Positions 46,672-60,817 of a stretch of DNA of 64,000 bases are shown here, piece by piece. The notes beneath the pieces were generated by a model, which was not told the origin of the DNA, did no database searches, and was given only the letters and a program-made list of their open reading frames with translations. This DNA comes from Colletes latitarsis (Eukaryota; Arthropoda; Insecta; Hymenoptera; Colletidae), in NCBI RefSeq assembly GCF_051014445.1, contig NW_027488370.1:6014001-6078000 (forward strand), read 5' to 3'. The number at the start of each line of letters is the position of its first letter. Within the stretch, counting starts at the first letter, position 1. A program made the position numbers and the translations under genes.

Positions 46672-47700
46672 GAAAACGCAAATTAGGTCTGGGATAGGTC
46701 TAGGATTTACCCTCATCAGGCTCTTACTTTCGCATATTTCTCATACTTCATGGCTAGATCCTGGGCTATTTCTGGATTGGATCACGTAGTAAAGTGGTAC
46801 CACACTGAAACATTCAATGAAACCTGGTCTGGATAAATATTTTAGAGGATAACGCATCTTATGTCTGGGATAGGTCTAAGATTTGCCCTCATCAGGCTCA
46901 CAGTTTAGCGTTTTTCACATACTTGTTGAACAGATCCTGGGTTTTTTCTGGTTTGTATCACGAAGTAGTGTGGTAACACACTGAAACAGTCCATTAAACC
47001 TGGTTTCGATCAATATTTTAGAGGATAACGCAAGTTAGGTCTGGGATAGGTATAGGATTTGCCCTCATCAGGCTCTTACTTTCGCATATTTCTCATACTT
47101 CATGGCTAGATCCTGGGCTGTTTCTGGATTGGATCACGTAGTAATGTGGTACCACGCTGAAACAGTCAATTAAACCTGGTTTCGATCAATATTTTAGGGG
47201 ATAACGCATGTTAGGTCTAGGTTAGGCCTGGGATTTTCACTCATCAGACTCATACTTTCGCATTCTTCACATACTTGTTGAACGGATCCTGGGTTTTTTC
47301 TGGTTTGGATCACGTAGTAATGTGGGACCACACTGAAACATTCAATGAAACCTGGTCTGGATAAATATTTTAGAGGATAACGCATCTTAGGTCTGGGTTA
47401 GGTCTAAGATTTGCCCTCATCAGGCTCACAGTTTAGCGTTTTTCACGTACTTGTTGAACAGATCCTGGGTTTTTTCTGGCTTGGATAACGAAGTAGTGTG
47501 GTACGACACTGAAACAGTCCATTGAACCTGGTTTCGCTCAATATTTTAGAGGATAACGCATGTTAGGTCTAGGTTAGGTCTGCGATTTGCTCTCATCAGG
47601 CTCATTCTATCGCATATTTCTCATGCTTGATGGCTAGATCCTGGGCTTTTTCTGGACTGCATCACGTAGTAATGAAGTACAACACTGAAACAGTCAATTA
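46672..47700. repeat. Satellite family B, mixed monomer types
   Basis: About six units of the gcaagtta, gcatctta and gcatgtta types. No gene is seen. Confidence 0.9.
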
Positions 47701-50073
47701 AACCTGGTTTCGATCAATATTTTAGAGGATAACGCAAGTTATGTCTGGGATAGGCCTAGGATTTGCCCTCATCAGGCTGTTACTTTCGCAAATTTCTCAT
47801 ACTTCATGGCTAGATCCTGGGCTATTTCTGGATTGGATCACGTAGTAAAGTGGTACCACACTGAAACATTCAATGAAACCTGGTCTTGGTAAATATTTTA
47901 GAGAATAACGCATGTTAGGTCTGGGTAAGGTCTAGGATTTGCCCTCATCAGGCTCATACTTTCGTATATTTCTCATACTTCATGGCTAGATCCTGGGCTA
48001 TTTCTGGATTGGATCACGTAGTAATGTGGTACAACACTGAAACAGTCAATTAAACCTGGTTTTGATCAATATTTTAGAGAATAATTCATGTTAGGTCTAG
48101 GTTAGTTCAGGGATTTGCTCCCATCAGGCTCATTCTTTCGCATATTTCTCATACTTGATAGCTAGATCCTGGGCTTTTTCTGGATTGCATCACGTAGTAA
48201 TGAAGTACAACACTGAAACAGTCAATTAAACCTGGTTTCGATCAATATTTTAGAGAATAATTCATGTTAGGTCTAGGTTAGGTCTGGGATTTGCTCTCGT
48301 CAGGCTCATTCTTTCGCATATTTCTAATGCTTGATGGCTAGATCCTGGGCTTTTTCTGGATTGCATCACGTAGTAATGAAGTACAACACTGAAACAGTCA
48401 ATTAAACCTGGTTTCCATCAATATTCTAGAGGACAACGCATGTTAGGTCTAGGTTAGGCCTGGGATTTGCCCTCATCAGAGTCATACTTTCGCAGTTTTA
48501 ACATACTTGTTGAACGGATCCTGGGTTTTTTCTGGTTTGGTTCACGTAGTAATGTAGTACGACACTGAAACATTCAATTAAACCTTTTCTTGATAAATAT
48601 TTTAGAGGATAACGCATGTTAGGTTTGGGTTAGGTCTGAGGTTTGGCCCTCATCAGGCTCATACTTTCGCATATTTCTCATACTTCATGGCTAGATCCTG
48701 GGCTGTTTCTGGATTGTATCAGGTAGTAAAGTGGTACCACACTGAAACATTCAATGAAACCTGGTCTGGACAAATATTTTAGAGGATAACGCATCTTAGG
48801 TCTGGGTTAGGTCTAAGATTTGCCCTCATCAGGCTCAGAGTTTAGCGTTTTTCACATACTTCTTGAACAGATCCTGGGCTTTCTCTGGTTTGGATCACGA
48901 AGTTGTGTGGTACCACACTGAAACAGTCCATTAAACCTGGTTTCGCTCAATATTTTAGAGGATAACGCATGTTAGGTCTAGGTTAGGTCTGGGATTTGCT
49001 CTCATCAGGCTCATTCCTTCGCATATTTCTCATACTTGATGGCTAGATCCTGGGTTTTTTCTGGATTGTATCACGTAGTAATGTGGCACCACGCTGAAAC
49101 AGTCGATTAAACCTGGTTTCGATCAATATTTTATAGGATAACGCAAGGTAAGTCTGGGATAGGTCTGGGATTTGACCTCATCAGACTCATACTTTCGCGT
49201 TTTTCACATACTTGTTGAACAGATCCTGGGTTTTTTCTGGTTTGCATCACGTAGTAATGTGGGACCACACTGAAACAGTCAAGTAAACCTGGTTTCGATC
49301 AATATTTTAGAGAATAATTCATGTTAGGTCTAAGTTAGGTCAGGGATTTGCTCTCATCAGGCTCATTCTTTCGCATATTTCTTATACATGTTGAACAGAT
49401 CCTGGGTTTTTTCTGGTTTGGATCACGTAGTAATGTGGGACCACACTGAAACAATCAATTAAACCTGATCTTGATAAATATTTTAGAGCATAACGCATGT
49501 TAGGTCTGGGTTAGGTCTAGGATTTGCCCTCATCAGGCTCATACTTTCGCATATTTCTCATACTTCATGGCTAGATCCTGGGATGTTTCTGGATTGGATC
49601 ACGTAGTAATGTAGTACCACGCTGAAACAGTCAATTAAACCTGGTTTCGATCAATATTTTAGAGGATAACGCAAGTTAGGTCTGGGATAGGTCTAGGATT
49701 TGCCCTCATCAGGCTCTTAGTTTCGCATATTTCCCATACTTCATGGCTAGATCCTGGGCTATTTCTGGATTGGATCACGTAGTAAAGTGGTACCACACTG
49801 AAACATTCAATGAAACCTGGTCTGGATAAATATTTTAGAGGATAACGCATCTTATGTCTGGGTTAGGTCTAAGATTTGCCCTCATCAGGCTCACAGATTA
49901 GCGTTTTTCACATACTAGTTGAACAGATCCTGGGCTTTTTCTGGTTTGGATCACGAAGTAGTGTGGTACGTCACTGAAACAGTCCATTAAACCTGGTTTC
50001 GCTCAATATTTTAGAGGATAACGCATGTTAGGTCTAGGTTAGGTCTGGGATTTGCTCTCATCAGGCTCATTCC
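47701..50073. repeat. Satellite block of about 13.5 monomers, copy 1
   Basis: Collinear with about 58445-60817 at a constant offset of 10744 bp. Shared private words include caggctgttactttcgc, ctttcgtatatttctc, gtctgaggtttggccc, gataacgcaaggtaagtc, cacagattagcg and ggtacgtcactgaaac. Confidence 0.85.
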
Positions 50074-50953
50074 TTCGCGTTTTTCACATACTTGTTGAAC
50101 AGATCCTGGGTTTTTTCTGGTTTGGATCACGTAGTAATGTGGGACCACACTGAAACAGTCAAGTAAACCTGGTTTCGATCAATATTTTAGAGAATAATTC
50201 ATGTTAGGTCTAAGTTAGGTCAGGGATTTGCTCTCATCAGGCTCATTCTTTCGCATATTTCTTATACATGTTGAACAGATCCTGGGTTTTTTCTGGTTTG
50301 GATCACGTAGTAATGTGGGACCACACTGAAACAATCAATTAAACCTGATCTTGATAAATATTTTAGAGCATAACGCATGTTAGGTCTGGGTTAGGTCTAG
50401 GATTTGCCCTCATCAGGCTCATACTTTCGCATATTTCTCATACTTCATGGCTAGATCCTGGGATGTTTCTGGATTGGATCACGTAGTAATGTAGTACCAC
50501 GCTGAAACAGTCAATTAAACCTGGTTTCGATCAATATTTTAGAGGATAACGCAAGTTAGGTCTGGGATAGGTCTAGGATTTGCCCTCATCAGGCTCTTAG
50601 TTTCGCATATTTCCCATACTTCATGGCTAGATCCTGGGCTATTTCTGGATTGGATCACGTAGTAAAGTGGTACCACACTGAAACATTCAATGAAACCTGG
50701 TCTGGATAAATATTTTAGAGGATAACGCATCTTATGTCTGGGTTAGGTCTAAGATTTGCCCTCATCAGGCTCACAGATTAGCGTTTTTCACATACTAGTT
50801 GAACAGATCCTGGGCTTTTTCTGGTTTGGATCACGAAGTAGTGTGGTACGTCACTGAAACAGTCCATTAAACCTGGTTTCGCTCAATATTTTAGAGGATA
50901 ACGCATGTTAGGTCTAGGTTAGGTCTGGGATTTGCTCTCGTCAGGCTCATTCT
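49194..50953. repeat. Five-monomer higher-order unit, tandemly duplicated (2 x 880 bp)
   Basis: 49194-50073 and 50074-50953 are nearly identical, offset exactly 880 bp (5 x 176). Marker words: ttcgcgtttttcacatac at the start, cttatacatgttgaacag, gagcataacgcatg, gggatgtttctgg, catatttcccatac and ggtacgtcactg. Diverged single copies of the same five-monomer order occur at about 52540-53420 and 59938-60817. Confidence 0.88.
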
Positions 50954-53900
50954 TTCGCATGTTTCTCATACTTGATGGCTAGATCCTGGGCTTTTTCTGG
51001 ATTGCATCACGTAGTAATGAAGTACAACACTGAAACAGTCAATTAAACCTGGTTTCCATCAATATTCTAGAGGACAACGCATGTTAGGTCTAGGTTAGGC
51101 CTGGGATTTGCCCTCATCAGAGTCATACTGTCGCAGTTTTAACATACTTGTTGAACGGATCCTGGGTTTTTTCTGGTTTGGTTCACGTAGTTATGTAGTA
51201 CGACACTGAAACATTCAATTAAACCTTTTCTTGATAAATATTTTAGAGGATAACGCATGTTAGGTTTGGGTTAGGTCTGAGGTTTGGCCCTCATCAGGCT
51301 CATACTTTCGCATATTTCTCATACTTCATGGCTAGATCCTGGGCTGTTTCTGGATTGTATCAGGTAGTAAAGTGGTACCACACTGAAACATTCAATGAAA
51401 CCTGGTCTGGACAAATATTTTAGAGGATAATGCATCTTAGGTCTGGGTTAGGTCTAAGATTTGCCCTCATCAGGCTCACAGTTTAGCGTTTTTCACATAC
51501 TTCTTGAACAGATCCTGGGCTTTCCCTGGTTTGGATCACGAAGTTGTGTGGTACCACACTGAAACAGTCCATTAAACCTGGTTTCGCTCAATATTTTAGA
51601 GGATAACGCATGTTAGGTCTAGGTTAGGCCTGGGATTTTCACTCATCGGACTCATACTTTCGCTTTCTTCACATTCTTGTTGAACGGATCCTGGGTTTTT
51701 TCTGGTTTGGATCACGTAGTAATGTGGGTCCACACTGAAACAGTCAATTAAACCTGGTTTCGATCAATATTTTAGAGAATAATTCATGTTAGGTCTAGGT
51801 TAGGTCTGGGATTTGCTCTCATCAGGCTCATTCTTTCGCATATTTCTCATACTTGATGGCTAGATCCTGGGCTTTTTCAGGATTGCATCACGTAGAAATG
51901 AAGTACAACACTGAAACAGTCAATTAAACCTGGTTTCCACCAATATCTTAGAGGACAACGCAAGTTAGGTCTGGGATATGTCTGGGATTTGCCCTCATCA
52001 GGCTCATACTTTGCGCGTTTTTCACATACTTGTTGAACAGATCCTGGGTTTTTTCTGGTTTGGATCACGTAGCAGTGTGGTACCACGCTGAAACAGTCCA
52101 TTAAACCTGGTTTGGATCAATATTTTAGAGGATAGCGCAAGTTATGTCTGGGATAGGTCTAGGATTTGCCCTCATCAGGCTGTTACTTTCGCATATTTCT
52201 CATACTTCATGGCTAGATCCTGGGCTATTTCTGGATTGGATCACGTAGTAAAGTGGTACCACACTGAAACATTCAATGAAACCTGGTCTTGATAAATATT
52301 TTAGAGAATAACGCATGTTAGGTCTGGGTAAGGTCTAGGATTTGCCCTCATCAGGCTCATACTTTCGTATATTTCTCATACTTCATGGCTAGATCCTGGG
52401 CTATTTCTGGATTGGATCACGTAGTAATGTGGCACCACGCTGAAACAGTCGATTAAACCTGGTTTCGATCAATATTTTATAGGATAACGCAAGGTAAGTC
52501 TGGGATAGGTCTGGGATTTGACCTCATCAGACTCATACTTTCGCGTTTTTCACATACTTGCTGAACAGATCCTGGGTTTTTTCTGGTTTGGATCACGTAG
52601 TAATGTGGGACCACACTGAAGCAGTCAAGTAAACCTGGTTTCGATCAATATTTTAGAGAATAATTCATGTTAGGTCTACGTTAGGTCTGGGATTTGCTCT
52701 CATCAGGCTCATTCTTTCGCATATTTCTTATACATGTTGAACAGATCCTGGGTTTTTTCTGGTTTGGATCACGTAGTAGTGTGGGACCACACTGAAACAA
52801 TCAATTAAACCTGATCTTGATAAATATTTTAGAGGATAACGCATGTTAGCTCTGGGTTAGGTCTAGGATTTGCCCTCATCAGGCTCATACTTTCGCATAT
52901 TTCTCATACTTCATGGCTAGATCCTGGGCTGTTTCTGGATAGGATCACGTAGTAATGTACTACCACGCTGAAACAGTCAATTAAACCTGGTTTCGATCAA
53001 TATTTTAGAGGATAACGCAAGTTAGGTCTGGGATAGGTCTAGGATTTGCCCTCATCAGGCTCTTAGTTTCGCTTATTTCTCATACTTCATGGCTAGATCC
53101 TGGGCTATTTCTGGATTGGATCACGTAGTAAAGTGGTACCACACTGAAACATTCAATGAAACCTGGTCTGGATAAATATTTTAGAGGATAACGCATCTTA
53201 TGTCTGGGTTAGGTCTAAGATTTGCCCTCATCAGGCTCACAGATTAGCGTTTTTCACATACTAGTTGAACAGATCCTGGGCTTTTTCTGGTTTGGATCAC
53301 GAAGTAGTGTGGTACGTCACTGAAACAGTCCATTAAACCTGGTTTCGCTCAATATTTTAGAGGATAACGCATGTTAGGTCTAGGTTAGGTCTGGGATTTG
53401 CTCTCATCAGGCTCATTCTTTCGCTTATTTCTCATACTTGATGGCTAGATCCTGGGCTTTTTCTGGATTGCATCACGTAGTAATGTAGTACCACACTGAA
53501 ACAGTCGATTAATCCAGGTTTCGATCAATATTTTTGAGGATAACGCATGTTAGGTCTAGGTTAGGCCTGGGATTTTCACTCATCGGACTCATACTTTCGC
53601 TTTCTTCACATTCTTGTTGAACGGATCCTGGGTTTTTTCTGGTTTGGATCACGTAGTAATGTGGGCCCACACTGAAACAGTCAATTAAACCTGGTTTCGA
53701 TCAATATTTTAGAGAATAATTCATGTTAGGTCTAGGTTAGGTCTGGGATTTGCTCTCATCAGGCTCATTCTTTCGCATATTTCTCATACTTGATGGCTAG
53801 ATCCTGGGCTTTTTCAGGATTGCATCACGTAGAAATGAAGTACAACACTGAAACAGTCAATTAAACCTGGTTTCCATCAATATCTTAGAGGACAACGCAA

Positions 53901-54440
53901 GTTAGGTCTGGGATATGTCTGGGATTTGCCCTCATCAGGCTCATACTTTCGCGTTTTTCACATACTTGTTGAACAGATCCTGGGTTTTTTCTGGTTTGGA
54001 TCACGTAGTAATGTGGGCCCACACTGAAACAGTCAATTAAACCTGGTTTCGATCAATATTTTAGAGAATAATTCATGTTAGGCCTAGGTTAGGTCTGGGA
54101 TTTGCTCTCATCAGGCTCATTCTTTCGCATATTTCTCATACTTCATGGCTAGATCCTGGGCTGTTTCTGGATTGTATCACGTAGTAATGTGGCACCACGC
54201 AGAAACAGGCGATTAATCCTGGTTTCGATCAATATTTTATAGGATAACGCAAGATAAGTCTGGGATAGGTCTGGGATTTAACCTCATCAGACTCATACTT
54301 TCGCGTTTTTCACATACTTGTTGAACAGATCCTGGGTTTCTTCTGGTTTGGATCAGGTAGTAATGTGGGACCACACTGAAACAGTCAAGTAAACCTGGTT
54401 TCGATCAATATTTTAGAGGATAACGCAAGTTAGGTCTAGG
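50954..54440. repeat. Satellite family B with further shared sub-blocks
   Basis: About 20 units. The gtctgaggtttggccc unit recurs at 51275 (first at 48634, third at 59378). Units with cgctttcttcacattcttg at 51661 and 53598 mark a sub-block repeated 1937 bp apart. A diverged copy of the five-monomer unit is at about 52540-53420. A one-base insertion at about 52012 (ctttgcgcg) breaks the usual ctttcgcg. No gene is seen. Confidence 0.85.
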
Positions 54441-55230
54441 TTAGGCCTGGGATTTGCCCTCATCAGAGTCATACTGTCGCAGTTTTAACATACTTGTTGA
54501 ACAGATCCTGGGTTTTTTCTGGTTTGGATCACGAAGTAGTGTGGTACCACACTGAAACAGTCCATTATACCTGGTCTGGATAAATATTTTAGAGGATAAC
54601 GCATCTTAGGTCTGGGTTAGGTCTAAGATTTGCCCTCATCAGGCTCACAGTTTAGCGTTTTTCACATACTTGTTGAACAGATCCTGGGTTTTTTCTGGTT
54701 TGGATCACGAAGTAGTGTGGTACCACACTGAAACAGTCCATTAAACCTGGTTTCGCTCAATATTTTAGAGGATAACGCATGTTAGGCCTAGGTTAGGTCT
54801 GGGATTTGCTCTCATCAGGCTCATTCTTTCGGATACTTCTCATACTTGATGGCTAGATCCTGGGCTTTTTCTGGATTGCATCACGTAGTAAAGTAGTACC
54901 ACAATGAAACAGTCAATGAAACCTGGTTTCCATCAATATTTTAGAGGACAACGCAAGTTAGGTCTAGGTAAGGCCTGAGATTTTCACTGATCAGACTCAT
55001 ACTTTCGCATTCTTCACATACTTGTTGAACGGATCCTGGGTTTTTTCTGGTTTTGATCACGTAGTAATGAGGTACCACAGTGAAACATTCAATTAAACCT
55101 GGTCTTGATAAAAATTTTACAGTATAACGCATGTTAGGTCTGGGTTAGGTCTAGGATTTGCCCTTATCAGGCTCTTACTTTCGCATATTTCTCATACTTC
55201 ATGGCTAGATCCTGGGCTATTTCTGGATTG
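54441..55230. repeat. Block of about 4.5 monomers, copy 1 of 3
   Basis: Starts in ggcctgggatttgcc with catcagagtcatactgtcgc and runs through tccattatacctgg and the gataaaaattttacag unit. The same order occurs 1056 bp (6 x 176) later and again at 57433. Confidence 0.8.
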
Positions 55231-55496
55231 CATCACGTAGTAATGAAGTACAACACTGAAACAGTCAATTAAACCTGGTTTCGATCAATATTTTAGAGAA
55301 TAATTCATGTTAGGTCTAGGTTAGGTCTGGGATTTGCTATCATCAGGCTCATTCTATCGCATATTTCTCATACTTGATAGCTAGACCCTGGGCTCTTTCT
55401 GGATTGCATCACGTAGTAATGAAGTGCAACACTGAAACAGTCAATTAAACCCGGTTTCCATCAATATTCTAGAGGACAACGCATGTTAGGTCTAGG
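55231..55496. repeat. Spacer monomers between block copies 1 and 2
   Basis: One and a half units of the gaagtacaac / gaagtgcaac type. Together with the block it makes up the 1056-bp spacing. Confidence 0.75.
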
Positions 55497-56286
55497 TTAG
55501 GCCTGGGATTTGCCCTCATCAGAGTCATACTGTCGCAGTTTTAACATACTTGTTGAACAGATCCTGGGTTTTTTCTGGTTTGGATCACGAAGTAGTGTGG
55601 TACCACACTGAAACAGTCCATTATACCTGGTCTGGATAAATATTTTAGAGGATAACGCATCTTAGGTCTGGGTTAGGTCTAAGATTTGCCCTCATCAGGC
55701 TCACAGTTTAGCGTTTTTCACATACTTGTTGAACAGATCCTGGGTTTTTTCTGGCTTGGATAACGAAGTTGTGTGGTACCACACTGAAACAGTCCATTGA
55801 ACCTGGTTTCGCTCAATATTTTAGAGGATAACGCATGTTAGGTCTAGGTTAGGTCTGCGATTTGCTCTCATCAGGCTCATTCTTTCGCATATTTCTCATA
55901 CTTGATGGCTAGATCCTGGGCTTTTTCTGGATTGCATCACGTAGTAATGTAGTACCGCACTGAAACTGTCAATGAAACCTGGTTTCCATCAATATTTTAG
56001 AGGACAACGCAAGTTAGGTCTAGGTAAGGCCTGAGATTTTCACTGATCAGACTCATACTTTCGCATTCTTCACATACTTGTTGAACGGATCCTGGGTTTT
56101 TTCTGGTTTTGATCACGTAGTAATGAGGTACCACAATGAAACATTCAATTAAACCTGGTCTTGATAAAAATTTTACAGAATAACGCATGTTAGGTCTGGG
56201 TTAGGTCTAGGATTTGCCCTCATCAGGCTCTTACTTTCGCATATTTCTGATACTTCATGGCTAGATTCTGGGCTATTTCTGGATTG
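55497..56286. repeat. Block of about 4.5 monomers, copy 2 of 3
   Basis: Same order of monomer types as 54441-55230, offset exactly 1056 bp, with scattered substitutions such as ctggcttggataacgaag at about 55753. Confidence 0.8.
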
Positions 56287-57432
56287 GATCACGAAGTAGT
56301 GTGGTACGTCACTGAAACAGTCCATTAAACCTTGTTTCGCTCAATATTTTAGAGGATAACGCATGTTAGGTCTAGGTTAGGTCTGGGATTTGCTCTCATC
56401 AGGCTCATTCTTTCGCATATTTCTCTTACTTGATGGCTAGATCCTGGGCTTTTTCTGGATTGCATCACGTAGTAATGTAGTACCACACTGAAACAGTCGA
56501 TTAATCCAGGTTTCGATCAATATTTTTGAGGATAACGCATGTTAGGTCTAGGTTAGGCCTGGGATTTTCACTCATCGGACTCATACTTTCGCATTCTTCA
56601 CATTCTTGTTGAACGGATCCTGGGTTTTTTCTGGTTTGGATCACGTAGCAGTGTGGTACCACGCTGAAACAGTCCATTAAACCTGGTTTGGATCAATATT
56701 TTAGAGGATAACGCATGTTAGGTCTAGGTTAGGCCTGGGATTTTCACTCATCAGACTCATACTTTCGCATTCTTCACATACTTGTTGAACGGATCCTGGG
56801 TTATTTCGGGTTTGGATCACGTAGTAATGTGGGACCACACTGAAACAGTCAATTAAACCAGGTTCCGATCAATATTTTAGAGAATAATTCATGTTAGGTC
56901 TAGGTTAGGCCTGGGATTTGCCCTCATCAGGGTCATACTGTCGCAGTTTTAACATACTTGTTGAACGGATCCCGGGTTTTTTCTGGTTTGGTTCACGTAG
57001 TAATGTGTTACCACACTGAAACATTCAATTAAACCTGGTCTTGATAAGTATTTTATAGGATAACGCATGTTAGGTTTGGGTTAGGTCTAGGATTTGCCCT
57101 CATCAGGCTCATACTTTCGCATATTTCTCATACTTCATGGCTAGATCCTGGGCAGTTTCTGGATTGTATCACGTAGTAATGTGGCACCACACAGAAACAG
57201 TCGATTAAACCTGGTTTCGATCAATATTTTATAGGATAACGCAAGTTAAGTCTGGGATAGGTCTGGGATTTGACCTCATCAGACTCATACTTTCGCGTTT
57301 CTCACATACTTGTTGAACAGATCCTGGGTTTCTTCTGGTTTGGATCAGGTAGTAATGTGGGACCACACTGAAACAGTCAAGTAAACCTGGTTTCGATCAA
57401 TATTTTAGAGGATAACGCATTTTAGGTCTAGG
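56287..57432. repeat. Satellite family B between block copies 2 and 3
   Basis: About 6.5 units, some resembling those at 53.3-53.7 and 61.0-61.8 kb (ggttatttcgggtttgg, cccgggttttttctgg). No gene is seen. Confidence 0.88.
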
Positions 57433-58227
57433 TTAGGCCTGGGATTTGCCCTCATCAGTGTCATACTGTCGCAGTTTTAACATACTTGTTGAACAGATCC
57501 TGGGTTTTTTCTGGTTTGGTTGGGAGCACGAAGTAGTGTGGTACCACACTGAAACAGTCCATTATACCTGGTCTGGATATATATTTTAGAGGGTAACGCA
57601 TCTTAGGTCTGGGTTAGGTCTAAGATTTCCCCTCATCAGGCTCACAGTTTAGCGTTTTTCACATACTTGTTGAACAGATCCTGGGTTTTTTCTGGTTTGG
57701 ATCACGAAGTAGTGTGGTACCACACTGAAACAGTCCATTGAACCTGGTTTCGCTCAATATTTTAGAGGATAACGCATGTTAGGTCTAGGTTAGGTCTGGG
57801 ATTTGCTCTCATCAGGCTCATTCTTTCGCATATTTCTCATACTTGATGGCTAGATCCTGGGCTTTTTCTGGATTGCATCACGTAGTAATGTAGTACCACA
57901 CTGAAACTGTCAATGAAACCTGGTTTCCATCAATATTTTAGAGGACAACGCAAGTTAGGTCTAGGTAAGGCCTGAGATTTTCACTGATCAGACTCATACT
58001 TTCGCATTCTTCACATACTTGTTGAACGGATCCTGGGTTTTTTCTGGTTTTGATCACGTAGTAATGAGGTACCACAATGAAACATTCAATTAAACCTGGT
58101 CTTGATAAAAATTTTACAGAATAACGCATGTTAGGTCTGGGTTAGGTTTAGGATTTGCCCTCATCAGGCTCTTACTTTCGCATATTTCTCATGCTTCATG
58201 GCTAGATCCTGGGCTATTTCTGGATTG
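57433..58227. repeat. Block of about 4.5 monomers, copy 3 of 3, with a 5-bp insertion
   Basis: Same order as the two preceding copies; the offset to copy 2 is 1936 bp (11 x 176) at its start. At about 57520 the word tttggttgggagcacg replaces the usual tttggatcacg, about 5 bp longer, and shifts the offset to 1941 bp afterwards. Confidence 0.8.
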
Positions 58228-58444
58228 GATCACGTAGTAATGTGGTACCACACTGAAACAGTCTATTAAACTTGGTTTTGATCAATATTTTAGAGAATAA
58301 CGCAAGTTATGTCTGGGATAGGTCTAGGATTTGCCCTCATCAGGCTGTTACTTTCGCATATTTCTCATACTTCATGGCTAGATCCTGGGCTGTTTCTGGA
58401 TTGTATCACGTAGTAATGTGGTACCACGCTGAAACAGTCGATTA
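58228..58444. repeat. Satellite units between blocks
   Basis: About 1.2 units; the second carries the caggctgttactttcgc variant that also opens the following block. Confidence 0.8.
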
Positions 58445-60817
58445 AACCTGGTTTCGATCAATATTTTAGAGGATAACGCAAGTTATGTCTGGGATAGGTC
58501 TAGGATTTGCCCTCATCAGGCTGTTACTTTCGCATATTTCTCATACTTCATGGCTAGATCCTGGGCTATTTCTGGATTGGATCACGTAGTAAAGTGGCAC
58601 CACACTGAAACATTCAATGAAACCTGGTCTTGATAAATATTTTAGAGAATAACGCATGTTAGGTCTGGGTTAGGTCTAGGATTTGCCCTCATCAGGCCCA
58701 TACTTTCGTATATTTCTCATACTTCATGGCTAGATCCTGGGCTATTTCTGGATTGGATCACGTAGTAATGTGGTACTACACTGAAACAGTCAATTAAACC
58801 TGGTTTTGATCAATATTTTAGAGAATAATTCATGTTAGGTCTAGGTTAGGTCAGGGATTTGCTCCCATCAGGCTCATTCTTTCGCATATTTCTCATACTT
58901 GATGGCTAGATCCTGGGCTTTTTCTGGATTGCATCACGTAGTAATGAAGTACAACACTGAAACAGTCAATTAAACCTGGTTTCGATCAATATTTTAGAGA
59001 ATAATTCATGTTAGGTCTAGGTTAGGTCTGGGATTTGCTCTCGTCAGGCTCATTCTTTCGCATATTTCTCATACTTGATGGCTAGATCCTGGGCTTTTTC
59101 TGGATTGCATCACGTACTAATGAAGTCCAACACTGAAACAGTCAATTAAACCTGGTTTCCATCAATATCCTAGAGGACAACGCATGTTAGGTCTAGGTTA
59201 GGCCTGGGATTTTCCCTCATCAGACTCATACTGTCGCAGTTTTAACATACTTGTTGAACGGATCCTGGGTTTTTTCTGGTTTGGTTCACGTAGTAATGTA
59301 GTACCACACTGAAACATTCAATTAAACCTTTTCTTGATAAATATTTTAGAGGATAACGCATGTTAGATTTGGGTTAGGTCTGAGGTTTGGCCCTCATCAG
59401 GCTCATACTTTCGCATATTTCTCATACTTCATGGCTAGATCCTGGGCTGTTTCTGGATTGTATCAGGTAGTAAAGTGGTACCACACTGAAACATTCAATG
59501 AAACCTGGTCTGGACAAATATTTTAGAGGATAACGCAACTTAGGTCTGGGTTAGGTCTAAGATTTGCCCTCATCAGGCTCACAGTTTAGCGTTTTTCACA
59601 TACTTCTTGAACAGATCCTGGACTTTCTCTGGTTTGGATCACGAAGTTGTGTGGTACCACACTGAAACAGTCCATTAAACCTGGTTTCGCTCAATATTTT
59701 AGAGGATAACGCATGTTAGGTCTAGGTTAGGTCTGGGATTTGCTCTCATCAGGCTCATTCTTTCGCATATTTCTCATACTTGATGGCTAGATCCTGGGTT
59801 TTTTCTGGATTGTATCGCGTAGTAATGTGGCACCACGCTGAAACAGTCGATTAAACCTGGTTTCGATCAATATTTTATAGGATAACGCAAGGTAAGTCTG
59901 GGATAGGTCTGGGATTTGACCTCATCAGACTCATACTTTCGCGTTTTTGACATACTTGTTGAACAGATCCTGGGTTTTTTCTGGTTTGGATCACGTAGTA
60001 ATGTGGGAACACACTGAAACAGTCAAGTAAACCTGATTTCGATCAATATTTTAGAGAATAATTCATGTTAGGTCTAAGTTAGGTCTGGGATTTGCTCTCA
60101 TCAGGCTCATTCTTTCGCATATTTCTCATACATGTTGAACAGATCCTGGGTTTTTTCTGGTTTGGATCACGTAGTAATGTGGGACCACACTGAAACAATC
60201 AATTAAACCTGATCTTGATAAATATTTTAGAGTATAACGCATGTTAGGTCTGGGTTAGGTCTAGGATTTGCCCTCATCAGGCTCATACTTTCGCATATTT
60301 CTCATACTTCATGGCTAGATCCTGGGCTGTTTCTGGATTGGATCACGTAGTAACGTAGTACCACGCTGAAACAGTCAATTAAACCTGGTTTCGATCAATA
60401 TTTTGGAGGATAACGCAAGTTAGGTCTGGGATAGGTCTAGGATTTGCCCTCATCAGGCTCTTAGTTTCGCATATTTCTCATACTTCATGGCTAGATCCTG
60501 GGCTATTTCTGGATTGGATCACGTAGTAAAGTGGTACCACACTGAAACATTCAATGAAACCTGGTCTGGATAAATATTTTAGAGGATAACGCATCTTATG
60601 TCTGGGTTAGGTCTAAGATTTGCCCTCATCAGGCTCACAGATTAGCGTTTTTCACATACTAGTTGAACAGATCCTGGGCTTTTTCTGGTTTGGATCACGA
60701 AGTAGTGTGGTACGTCACTGAAACAGTCCATTAAATCTGGTTTCGCTCAATATTTTAGAGGATAACGCATGTTAGGTCTAGGTTAGGTCTGGGATTTGCT
60801 CTCATCAGGCTCATTCT
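58445..60817. repeat. Satellite block of about 13.5 monomers, copy 2
   Basis: Collinear with 47701-50073 (offset 10744 bp). It contains one copy of the five-monomer unit at 59938-60817, where the other locus has two. It therefore shows the state either before the 880-bp tandem duplication or after its loss. Confidence 0.85.
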
